Part shown: piece by piece, positions 1 to 5,710 of the stretch | Numbering within the stretch: the stretch's first letter is position 1 | How the letters are laid out: each line of letters starts with the position of its first letter | Assembly (NCBI GenBank): GCA_016293225.1 | Contig: JAEDEQ010000082.1 | Location: 1 to 7,328, forward strand | Origin: Clostridiaceae bacterium | GTDB taxonomy: Bacteria > Bacillota > Clostridia > Oscillospirales > Acutalibacteraceae | Direction: 5' to 3' | DNA length: 7,328 nt | The notes under the pieces: model-generated | What the model was told of the DNA's origin: nothing | Database searches by the model: none | Seen by the model: the letters and a program-made list of their open reading frames with translations, nothing else | Position numbers and translations under genes: made by a program

Positions 1-315
1 GAACGGAGAAACTGCTCCGGGCTTTAAGCCGAGATGCTTCATCAGTCTTTCGTCCGAGCCGAACGAGAGCCTTGAGCAGCCGAGCTGAGCACGGATAACA
101 TTCTGAATGTCCGGATGCTTATCTTTTAGCATTGAAACAACGTAATGCGTTTTTCCGTTGGCATTGCGCAAAAAGAGATTTTTACAGACCTCGCCGTCGG
201 TAAAAACTCCGAGTGCGTCCATTTCCTCAATGGTGTGTACCTCCGGGTGGTTAATGACCTTATATTCTATGCCGAGGGAATCAAGAGCGGCATAGACCTT
301 TTCCTTTTCCTCCAT
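1..315 (-). CDS. Prolyl-tRNA deacylase-like protein (YbaK/PrdX family), 3' end cut by window
   Basis: Reading the minus strand from ATG at 315 gives 105 residues open to the window edge, beginning MEEKEKVYAALDSLGIEYKV. The order LGIEYKVINHPEVHTIEEM, then CKNLFLRNANGKTHYVV, then RLSFGSDERLMKHLGLKPGAVSPF matches the YbaK/ProRS-associated editing domain of the PrdX/ProX type. These are free-standing cytoplasmic enzymes that hydrolyse mischarged aminoacyl-tRNA(Pro), usually alanyl-tRNA. The conserved Lys-Asn pair is visible as K45-N46. Family members are usually about 160-170 residues, so roughly a third is missing at the C-terminus, beyond the window. The start is supported by AGGAGGG at 323-329, seven bases upstream. 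The ATG overlaps the TGA of the upstream surface-protein gene (TGATG), which implies translational coupling. The family assignment is strong; which mischarged amino acid is removed cannot be read from this fragment. Confidence 0.9.
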   Translation of the reverse strand, partial: MEEKEKVYAALDSLGIEYKVINHPEVHTIEEMDALGVFTDGEVCKNLFLRNANGKTHYVVSMLKDKHPDIQNVIRAQLGCSRLSFGSDERLMKHLGLKPGAVSPF

Positions 316-1454
316 CAGCCGGCCCTCCTGTAGGTAGTAATCTCGCCGTCCTCAACATTTTTGAGCGTCAGCGTATCGCCGGCAACGGCAAATTCATAGG
401 AATTAATAATTGCTTTTCCGTAGATTGAAAAATTAACGGTCACTCTGCCTCCGGAGACGGAGTAGGTTCCGCCGTAGGTTCCGTTTATCGGCATATTAAT
501 TACGGGGATTGTGAAGTTGACATAGGTTACATCCACCGAGCCGCCCTGCTTGAAATTGAAGCCGCTCATGTTTGCGCCGTCCGTCCATTTGCCGATGAGA
601 TCGGACGCTGCGTTTGACGAATTGTAGCCCGAACCGCCGCGGACGAGCAGCGTTGTTTCGCCGCTGCTTTCAGTAAGGCTCATTGTGTTGCCGGAAACAG
701 AGTATGTCAACTCCTGAGTAACCTTGCTTTCGTTCATCATGAACTGAACGGTAAGCTTGTTGCCGTTTGTCATATAGATGCCCTTATAGCTTCCGTTAAG
801 CTCCCCGGACGAAACAGAGGACATTTTTCCCTTGCTGAAGCTGATATCAACGGTGGAATCGTTATTGAAGCCGTATTTTATGCTGCTGTCACCGTTAGCC
901 CAGACTCCGACAATTTCGCTGCCGTTAACAACCTGCGCAGGCGGCGTTGTTGTTGAAGCAGAGGTGCTTTCCTGCTTTTTAACATAAGCATAGGTTGAAA
1001 CCTCGCCGTCCTCAATATTTTTAAGCGTCAGCTCGCTTTGCGGAACAACGGACGCCTCAAAGTTTTTGCTGATTGTTTTGGCATAGATTGAAAACTTCAC
1101 GTTCAAAGTGTTACCCGTGACGGTATATGTGCCGTTCGCCGTGCCGTTGATGGGCAGGTCAATGACCGGAACGGTGAGGTTAACATAAGTTACGGTAACA
1201 GTGCCGTCCGAAAAAAATTCATAGCCACTCATCTGCGCGCTGTCCATCCATTTGCCGACAAGAAGCTCCTGCAAGGTGGGCGCGGCGGTGGTGCTTTCGC
1301 TGACGGAAGAGGGCGCCGATGCATTTGAAGCCGTGGTTGCTTCGGGCTGCCTGCGACTTTTTGCAATGCTTACGCCTGCTATGACCGCAATGCAAACGAC
1401 CAGGGTTGCCGCAATCACGGCAATGATGATCTTTGTGCTTTTTGTCATCTTCAT
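315..1454 (-). CDS. Membrane-anchored protein with three lipocalin-like (DUF5640-type) domains
   Basis: This is a 379-residue protein. Residues 1-7 carry three lysines and residues 8-31 form one hydrophobic helix followed by KSRR, which fits an N-terminal signal-anchor with the rest outside the cell. Residues 36-60 are a Ser/Thr/Ala-rich linker. Three beta-rich units follow: about 64-160 (LVGKWMD start), 180-272 (IVGVWAN) and 286-379 (LIGKWTD). Each has a G-x-W opening, a Phe-x-x-(Asp/Gly) hairpin, an NGTY/GSYKG strand and a closing LTLKN or MSLTE strand. This resembles the small lipocalin-like domains (DUF5640 and relatives) of Firmicute surface lipoproteins, whose ligands are unknown. Units 1 and 3 share about 51 of 92 residues by hand alignment; unit 2 is diverged. 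A Ser/Thr linker (162-175) separates units 1 and 2. The start has AGGAGG at 1462-1467, seven bases upstream. The upstream lipoprotein is a single-domain relative. No catalytic motif is seen, so a binding or envelope role is inference. Confidence 0.85.
   Translation of the reverse strand: MKMTKSTKIIIAVIAATLVVCIAVIAGVSIAKSRRQPEATTASNASAPSSVSESTTAAPTLQELLVGKWMDSAQMSGYEFFSDGTVTVTYVNLTVPVIDLPINGTANGTYTVTGNTLNVKFSIYAKTISKNFEASVVPQSELTLKNIEDGEVSTYAYVKKQESTSASTTTPPAQVVNGSEIVGVWANGDSSIKYGFNNDSTVDISFSKGKMSSVSSGELNGSYKGIYMTNGNKLTVQFMMNESKVTQELTYSVSGNTMSLTESSGETTLLVRGGSGYNSSNAASDLIGKWTDGANMSGFNFKQGGSVDVTYVNFTIPVINMPINGTYGGTYSVSGGRVTVNFSIYGKAIINSYEFAVAGDTLTLKNVEDGEITTYRRAG
318..1265 (-). repeat. Three tandem lipocalin-like coding units
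   Basis: The units span roughly 1265-975 (unit 1), 917-639 (unit 2) and 599-318 (unit 3) on the minus strand. Units 1 and 3 remain similar in DNA as well as protein: the stretches encoding VIDLPINGT/VINMPINGT and LTLKNIEDGE/LTLKNVEDGE lie about 660 bp apart and are clearly alignable. Unit 2 keeps only the fold signature. This is internal domain duplication, not a mobile repeat. Confidence 0.75.
323..329 (-). promoter_or_regulatory. Ribosome binding site of the prolyl-tRNA deacylase-like gene
   Basis: AGGAGGG on the minus strand lies seven bases before the ATG at 315 and inside the last codons of the upstream 379-residue gene. It fixes the start and shows that the gene has its own strong initiation signal as well as the TGATG coupling. 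Confidence 0.8.
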
Positions 1455-1482
1455 TGTTTTTCCTCCTGTCGGAAATAATTTG

Positions 1483-1515
1483 AAAAACGGACCGAGCCGA
1501 AAACGACCCGGTCCG
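1483..1515 (-). terminator. Intrinsic terminator between the two lipocalin-like genes
   Basis: On the minus strand the arms CGGACCGGGTCG and CGGCTCGGTCCG flank a TTTT loop, giving a 12-bp stem with two G-U pairs, followed by five T residues (positions 1487-1483). It begins 17 bases after the lipoprotein stop codon. The run on the other side is T on the minus strand (A on the plus), so it works only for minus-strand transcription. Its 3' end is only about 28 bases before the next gene's ATG, so that gene must depend on read-through or on a promoter further upstream. Confidence 0.88.
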
Positions 1516-1532
1516 AAAAAAGATGCTTTTAT

Positions 1533-1988
1533 TTATGCCGCAACGCTGCTTGAAGAAGCGTCGGCCGAAGCCGGTGCGCTGCTGCTTGAGGGCGCTTCGG
1601 GCTTATAGGAAACGAACGAGAAGGTCTTTCCGCTGTCAACAGACTTAAGGGTAAGAACATCGCTTGAAATATCGGTAATTACATATTCAAGCTTGATTGC
1701 GATGAGGAAAGTGAAGTTGAGAGTAAGGTGATACTCCTTGGTTGCTTCGTCCTTCATAACGGTGTAGGTTCCCTCGGTGTCAACGCTGATTGCAGAAAGA
1801 GCGGAAGAGATTGCGGAAGCATTACCGCTGATTTTGCAAACGCCGCCCTCCTTGAATTCAAGAGCAACAACTCCGGTTGAGTCCTTCCATGAACCGAGGA
1901 TCTTCTTTTCCGGAGTGAAAGCGCAGGCCGCAAAGCAGCAAACAACAACAGCAAGCGCAAGCACAATGGCCGTAATCTTTTTTAACAT
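1533..1988 (-). CDS. Lipoprotein with one lipocalin-like domain
   Basis: This is a 151-residue protein. Residues 1-21 are a lipoprotein signal peptide (MLKK, hydrophobic core, then FAAC), with Cys22 as the predicted lipidated residue, so the mature protein sits on the outer face of the membrane. Residues about 29-129 form one domain opening ILGSWKDS, then LEFKEGGVCKIS, EGTYTV, a LTLNF strand and a closing LTLKSVDSGKTFSF. This is the same pattern as the three units of the downstream 379-residue protein. The last 20 residues are Ser/Ala/Pro-rich and end with no domain after them, like the interdomain linkers of the downstream protein. Start evidence is GGAGG at 1997-2001, eight bases before ATG; an out-of-frame ATG lies in the gap. 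A near-consensus promoter lies upstream and a strong terminator directly downstream, so it may be largely monocistronic. Ligand and function are unknown. Confidence 0.88.
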   Translation of the reverse strand: MLKKITAIVLALAVVVCCFAACAFTPEKKILGSWKDSTGVVALEFKEGGVCKISGNASAISSALSAISVDTEGTYTVMKDEATKEYHLTLNFTFLIAIKLEYVITDISSDVLTLKSVDSGKTFSFVSYKPEAPSSSSAPASADASSSSVAA

Positions 1989-2013
1989 AACATTAACCTC
2001 CGTTTGTTGAGTG

Positions 2014-2046
2014 GGCGAACATATTTTGTTTATGTATCCGCTCGCC
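2014..2046 (-). promoter_or_regulatory. 5'-terminal stem-loop in the lipoprotein mRNA leader
   Basis: On the minus strand, GGCGAGC (2046-2040) pairs with GTTCGCC (2020-2014), seven base pairs including one G-U. An inner three-pair extension closes beyond a two-base bulge. The G-U pair would be an A-C mismatch on the plus strand, so the fold suits the minus-strand transcript. The predicted start site is about 2047-2048, which puts the hairpin at the extreme 5' end, leaving the ribosome binding site at 1997-2001 unpaired. mRNA stabilisation is a plausible role, by inference. Confidence 0.5.
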
Positions 2047-2053
2047 TTTTGGT

Positions 2054-2082
2054 ATTATACAACAAAAGTTCACGTTTGTAAA
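2054..2082 (-). promoter_or_regulatory. Sigma-A-type promoter for the lipoprotein gene
   Basis: The minus strand has TTTACA (2082-2077), a 17-bp spacer and TATAAT (2059-2054): a perfect -10 box and five of six matches at -35. The 25 or so bases upstream of the -35 box (2083-2110) are strongly AT-rich with A and T runs, like an UP element. The expected start is about 2047, giving a leader of about 60 bases. It is the last visible promoter before the downstream 379-residue gene and the tRNA deacylase-like gene. Confidence 0.82.
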
Positions 2083-2141
2083 GGAAAATTTTTATTTTGA
2101 TTATACAGAAATTCCGTGTTCCGCGTTCTGCATATCCGACA

Positions 2142-2176
2142 GCCGCCCGTTCTGCCAAATCCGGAGAACGAGCGGC
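2142..2176 (-). other. Stem-loop after the SGNH hydrolase gene, no U-tract
   Basis: On the minus strand, GCCGCTCGTTCT (2176-2165) pairs with AGAACGGGCGGC (2153-2142), 12 pairs with one G-U, around an 11-base loop. It begins 13 bases after the TAA of the 1132-residue gene. On the plus strand the G-U position becomes a mismatch, so it is a minus-strand RNA structure. No T-run follows, so it is not a classical intrinsic terminator. It may protect the 3' end of the mRNA or act as a weak terminator. The rest of this 201-bp gap holds only the promoter and leader described separately. Confidence 0.55.
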
Positions 2177-2189
2177 CGCTTTAAACTCT

Positions 2190-5100
2190 TTACTTAACCT
2201 TTACCGCGCAAATTGCAATGTAATTTCCGTCGTTTGTCACAACGCGGATTTCACAATAGCCTTTTCCTACGGCAGTTACAACACCCTTGGAATTGACCTT
2301 TGCAATCTTGCTGTTCGATGAGCTCCACTTGACCTTTTTGTTCGTTGCGTCCTGCGGAACAACGGTGGCCTTGAGTCTGGCGGTATCCTTGGGCTCGAGC
2401 GCAAGGTAAATTTTGTTAAGCTTTACGCCGAGCACGGAACGCTTGACCACAGTTACAACAATCTGGGCCTCCTTGGCGTTTCCGCCATCGGCAGGCGTGC
2501 AGGTAATGATAGCCTTGCCTGCTTTGACTGCGGTCAGCCTGCCCTTGGAGTTGACCTTTACAACAGACGGATCGCTTGATTTCCACCTGAGCTTTCCTCC
2601 CGTTGCGCCCTTGGGCGAAATGACCGGACTGAGGGTCTGCTTTGTTCCGAGCGCCATTTCAACATTGGCGGTCTTGAACGAAACCTTCTTTATCTTCTGG
2701 AGCGAAACGGTGACAACGCAGGTTGCGGTCTTGTTCCTGTACTGTGTTTTGCAGGTTATGGTTGCCTTGCCCGGGGCAACTGCGGTAACCTTGCCCTTTG
2801 AGTCAACCTTTGCAACCTTGGGGTTTGATGAAGTCCATGTTACGGTTTTTATTGTGGTATCGGCCGGCGTGAACAGGCATGAAAGCTGCAGACTCTGCTT
2901 AACGGTGAGTGCGGCCGACTGCTTGCTCAATTTGATAGACTGAACCTTAACATTTTTAACGGTGATTTCACATACGGCTTTTTTGCCGGTATCGCGCGTT
3001 GTGCAGGTAATTGTTGCAGTACCCTTGCCGACGGCTTTTACAACGCCCTTTGAATCGACCGTTGCAACCTTTTTGTTGCTTGAGCGCCAGATCAGCGACT
3101 TATCCGTGGTGTCCTCCGGCTCAACGGTGGCAACGAGTGCCTTTGTTCTGCCGACATATACCGTGCAGCTTAAACGGTTGAGCGAAACGGAGGTTGATTT
3201 AACAATCTTTTTCACGGTGACGATGCAGGTGGCAACAAAGCCGCCGTCCTCGCTTATGCAGGTGATGGTGGTTGTGCCCGCCCTCTTGCCGAGTACGGTT
3301 CCGTTTTTATCGACCGAAGCGATGTTATCGTTATCCGAGATCCAGATGACCTTTTTATTCGTTGCGTTCAGCGGATAAACCGTCGGAACAAGAGTGAGCG
3401 ACTTTCCGGCATAGATCAGTGCCGTTGAACGGTTGAGTCTGATTGAGGTTACGTCCACAACAACATTAACGGTACACCTTGCGGTTGCAAAGCTGTTGTC
3501 CTTTGCGGTAACGGTAATGGTTGCCGTTCCGGGAGCAATTGCATTGACGTTGCCGTATTCGTCAACGGTTGCAATCTTGGTGTTTGAGGATTTATAGACA
3601 ACGTCTCTGAAGGTTGCGTCCGCCGGAATAACAGAGGCGGAAATAAGGTCGGACTTTCCGAGTCTTATTGTGGTCTTATACTTGGAAAGCTCAATCTTGC
3701 TGACTTCGATTTTCTGAAGCACCTTAACCTCGCACCTTGAGGTGAACTTTCCGTCAACGGTTTCGCAGATGATTGAAGCAGTACCCGAGCCTACGCCCGT
3801 AACTACGCCGTTTTCGTCAACGGTGGCAACGCGCTCATTGCCGGAATACCAGCGTACCATTTTGTTTGAAGCGCTCGCAGGGAAAACCTCATAGGAAAGC
3901 TTTACTGTTCTTGTTGTGTAAATCTCTGCCGTTTTGGGCGTGACCTCAACCGAGGATACGGGAACGGTAACGGTGACGGGGCATCTTGCGATGTAGCCGC
4001 CGTCCTCGCTTTTGCAGATAATCTCACACCTGCCGCCGCCGACTGCGGTGACAAAGCCGAACTGATCGACCGTTGCAACAGCCGGATTTGAGGAAGACCA
4101 CGAAACATTCTGATTCACTGCGTCCTCGGGAAGAATGGTGTAATTAAGCTTTGCGCTGTTTGATATCTGAAGCGCGAGGCTTGGCTTATCGAGTCTTACG
4201 TTGCCGACGCGCTTTGTTACGCCTATAAGACTCAACGGGAAGTTCTGCGCCCACACTCTCTGAAGCTTATCGGACGGATGTGCGCCGTCAATGGTGTATT
4301 CGGGCAGAAATGCGTCCGGATCGTTCGGGTTTGCGGAAATATCGTTGAAGTTGACATAGCCGTCGTGAAGCTTCTGCGCCGCGGCTGTCGTTGCAAGCCA
4401 CTCGTTAACGTCAAGGGCTATCTGCCAGTCATGCTTGAACTCTGCCTCGGTGCGGACATATTTTGCGCCCGTTCCGAGATAGTCGCGGTCATTGCCCTTC
4501 CATTGGGTAATACCGATGACAATGACCTTTATTCCGGCCTTATGAAGCTTTTCAAAGGCCTCCTTAAAGCAGGCGATGAGCTCCTGAGCCGTGGGCTGCT
4601 TGATGCCGGGATACAGCTCCTGAATATCTTTGCAGACCGGGTGCATAATGTCGTTTGCGCCAATCTTGATTATCGCATATTTTACGCCTGACTGCGAAAG
4701 CACGTCCGCGTCAAGCCTGTCCAGCATTGAATGGCCGAAGATTAATGAGCCGTAGCCGAGGCCGTCGCCGCCGAGACGGTTGCCGATGATGCCCTTTCCA
4801 AGCACGCCGACGTCGCGCGTTCCGGTGTTGAAAATTTCCTCGCCGAGGTACTTCGGGAACTCGTTGGAAACAGTCGAGTCGCCGATAACGGCAACGGAAT
4901 AGCCCGCTTCGTCCGAAAGGACGTCAACAGCTTCAATGCAGGGCGTTACTTTGACAAAGCTGTATGCCATATGAAGGCCCATATTAAAGCCGAGCTGCTT
5001 GAGGATACTGACAACGAACTGATTGTCAATATCAAACGAGCTTGAAAGCAGCAGATTCCTTGACCGCGTCTGATCCTCGCCGAGCGCAAGATACGACTCC

Positions 5101-5588
5101 GCGCCGGAAAGACCCATTGTGGTTATCTCGTTAAGCTTTTTGACATAAAGGCTGACGGCAATATTCTCCATTGCGGTAACATTGAAGTCTATCGCATCGG
5201 AATAGACATACTTTCCGGCGGGAATTGTGACGTTCGGAGAGCCATTGTTAAAGGTTATGTAACGCAGCGTGGTCTCATCAATGGTAGAACCGCCTGCGGA
5301 CCTTGCAACCGTTGCGCTGTAAAGCGTAACAGGCTTTTCGCCGTGGATATTGGAAAAGCGGACGCGGATTTTTGAACCGCTTGCGGTGCAGGTAAGCACG
5401 GTTCTTGTTGTTACCTTTTCAACCGCCGCCGTTATATTTTCATAGCCGGCTATACCTATCTTAGTTGGAGCGGTTGACCACGCTCCAATCCATTTTCCGT
5501 CCTCGGCAGCCGAGGAAACAAACACCGTACAGGCAAGCGCCGCCAAAACAAAGACAGTGAAGAAGAGGCTTTTCAAAACCTTTTTCAT
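2190..5588 (-). CDS. Secreted SGNH/GDSL hydrolase with eight Big_2 Ig-like domains
   Basis: This is a 1132-residue exported enzyme. Residues 1-28 form a signal peptide, with likely cleavage near SSAA/ED. Residues 30-220 start with GAWSTAPT and contain RVRFSNIHGEKPVTLYSATVA, the beta-sandwich that precedes the catalytic domain in a subgroup of SGNH hydrolases. The catalytic domain is about 228-455. Block I is VIGDSTV with nucleophile Ser238, block II is GKGIIGN (Gly near 264-266), block III is GAND with Asn312, and block V is DGAHPSD with Asp434 and His437, so the catalytic set is intact. Relatives are mostly esterases, often deacetylating polysaccharides; the substrate here is inferred. Residues about 462-1132 are eight Big_2 repeats of about 83 residues (SWSSSNPAVATVD...GxVTAV). 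No LPXTG, SLH or dockerin is present, so attachment may rely on the Big_2 array. The start has AAGGAAG just upstream. A consensus promoter precedes the gene, and the neighbouring DUF4838 gene suggests polysaccharide work. Confidence 0.93.
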   Translation of the reverse strand: MKKVLKSLFFTVFVLAALACTVFVSSAAEDGKWIGAWSTAPTKIGIAGYENITAAVEKVTTRTVLTCTASGSKIRVRFSNIHGEKPVTLYSATVARSAGGSTIDETTLRYITFNNGSPNVTIPAGKYVYSDAIDFNVTAMENIAVSLYVKKLNEITTMGLSGAESYLALGEDQTRSRNLLLSSSFDIDNQFVVSILKQLGFNMGLHMAYSFVKVTPCIEAVDVLSDEAGYSVAVIGDSTVSNEFPKYLGEEIFNTGTRDVGVLGKGIIGNRLGGDGLGYGSLIFGHSMLDRLDADVLSQSGVKYAIIKIGANDIMHPVCKDIQELYPGIKQPTAQELIACFKEAFEKLHKAGIKVIVIGITQWKGNDRDYLGTGAKYVRTEAEFKHDWQIALDVNEWLATTAAAQKLHDGYVNFNDISANPNDPDAFLPEYTIDGAHPSDKLQRVWAQNFPLSLIGVTKRVGNVRLDKPSLALQISNSAKLNYTILPEDAVNQNVSWSSSNPAVATVDQFGFVTAVGGGRCEIICKSEDGGYIARCPVTVTVPVSSVEVTPKTAEIYTTRTVKLSYEVFPASASNKMVRWYSGNERVATVDENGVVTGVGSGTASIICETVDGKFTSRCEVKVLQKIEVSKIELSKYKTTIRLGKSDLISASVIPADATFRDVVYKSSNTKIATVDEYGNVNAIAPGTATITVTAKDNSFATARCTVNVVVDVTSIRLNRSTALIYAGKSLTLVPTVYPLNATNKKVIWISDNDNIASVDKNGTVLGKRAGTTTITCISEDGGFVATCIVTVKKIVKSTSVSLNRLSCTVYVGRTKALVATVEPEDTTDKSLIWRSSNKKVATVDSKGVVKAVGKGTATITCTTRDTGKKAVCEITVKNVKVQSIKLSKQSAALTVKQSLQLSCLFTPADTTIKTVTWTSSNPKVAKVDSKGKVTAVAPGKATITCKTQYRNKTATCVVTVSLQKIKKVSFKTANVEMALGTKQTLSPVISPKGATGGKLRWKSSDPSVVKVNSKGRLTAVKAGKAIITCTPADGGNAKEAQIVVTVVKRSVLGVKLNKIYLALEPKDTARLKATVVPQDATNKKVKWSSSNSKIAKVNSKGVVTAVGKGYCEIRVVTNDGNYIAICAVKVK
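2193..4205 (-). repeat. Array of eight Big_2 (bacterial Ig-like) repeats
   Basis: Repeats begin near residues 462, 546, 627, 713, 799, 881, 965 and 1050 of the SGNH protein. Each shows I/V-x-L near its start, a P-x-(D/N)AT-like turn, a W-x-SS/SG-N centre, (V/I)AxVD, then GxVxAV and a final pair of strands. Copies are well diverged, indicating old duplication, not recent slippage. Net charge rises from about -1 in the first to about +11 or +12 in the last three (hand count). Confidence 0.88.
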
Positions 5589-5604
5589 ATGACACTTCCT
5601 TTCC

Positions 5605-5623
5605 GTAAAACAGAACGTTTTAC
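5605..5623 (-). promoter_or_regulatory. Leader hairpin just before the SGNH gene ribosome binding site
   Basis: GTAAAAC and GTTTTAC form a perfect seven-pair stem around a five-base loop. It lies directly upstream of the AAGGAAG ribosome binding site and about 20 bases after the predicted transcription start. It is AT-rich and only moderately stable. It could affect access to the start or mRNA stability, but no known riboswitch or leader family is recognised. Confidence 0.4.
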
Positions 5624-5650
5624 TTTAGAAAAACTATTAAACTATTTTAA

Positions 5651-5680
5651 ATTATACTATATCAAAGCCGTCAGTGTCAA
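5651..5680 (-). promoter_or_regulatory. Consensus sigma-A-type promoter for the SGNH hydrolase gene
   Basis: The minus strand carries TTGACA (5680-5675), an 18-bp spacer and TATAAT (5656-5651), both boxes perfect. Predicted start is about 5644, giving a leader of about 56 bases before ATG at 5588. It separates the SGNH gene from the upstream DUF4838 gene, although no terminator is seen between them. A promoter this close to consensus is either strong or held by a repressor; see the inverted repeat over its -35 box. Confidence 0.88.
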
Positions 5681-5697
5681 CAGCAATTAATACTGTT
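5679..5697. promoter_or_regulatory. Operator-like inverted repeat overlapping the -35 box
   Basis: The 19-bp sequence AACAGTATTAATTGCTGTT (minus strand) is symmetric at seven of nine base pairs around a central A, with perfect five-base outer arms. Its last two bases are the first two of TTGACA. Position and symmetry fit a dimeric regulator site. It is not a terminator because no T-run follows. The cognate regulator is not in the window. Confidence 0.35.
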
Positions 5698-5710
5698 ATT
5701 TTTTGTAAAT

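Noticed and set aside
1390..1400. A lipobox-like LVVC (Cys21) in the 379-residue protein
   Set aside because: Val before the Cys is not accepted by signal peptidase II and the hydrophobic stretch continues ten residues further, so a signal-anchor fits better.
1252..1608. A plus-strand open frame spanning the gap between the two lipocalin-like genes
   Set aside because: It runs antisense to a signal-anchor, a terminator and a lipoprotein tail, and has no supporting signals.
2413..3378. Two long plus-strand open frames opposite the Big_2 repeats
   Set aside because: Their repeated, low-complexity translations mirror the repeat structure on the minus strand; they are by-products of that codon usage.
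4278..4691. A 137-codon open frame on the plus strand inside the SGNH catalytic region
   Set aside because: It is antisense to codons for conserved SGNH residues, resembles no known family and has no convincing ribosome binding site or promoter.
5525..5540. A lipobox-like ALAC (Cys20) in the SGNH protein signal peptide
   Set aside because: Hydrophobic residues continue after the Cys to a better type I cleavage site at SSAA/ED; lipidation cannot be fully excluded.
5589..5650. A riboswitch or T-box in the SGNH leader
   Set aside because: The leader is only about 56 bases, with one short AT-rich hairpin and no recognised conserved core.
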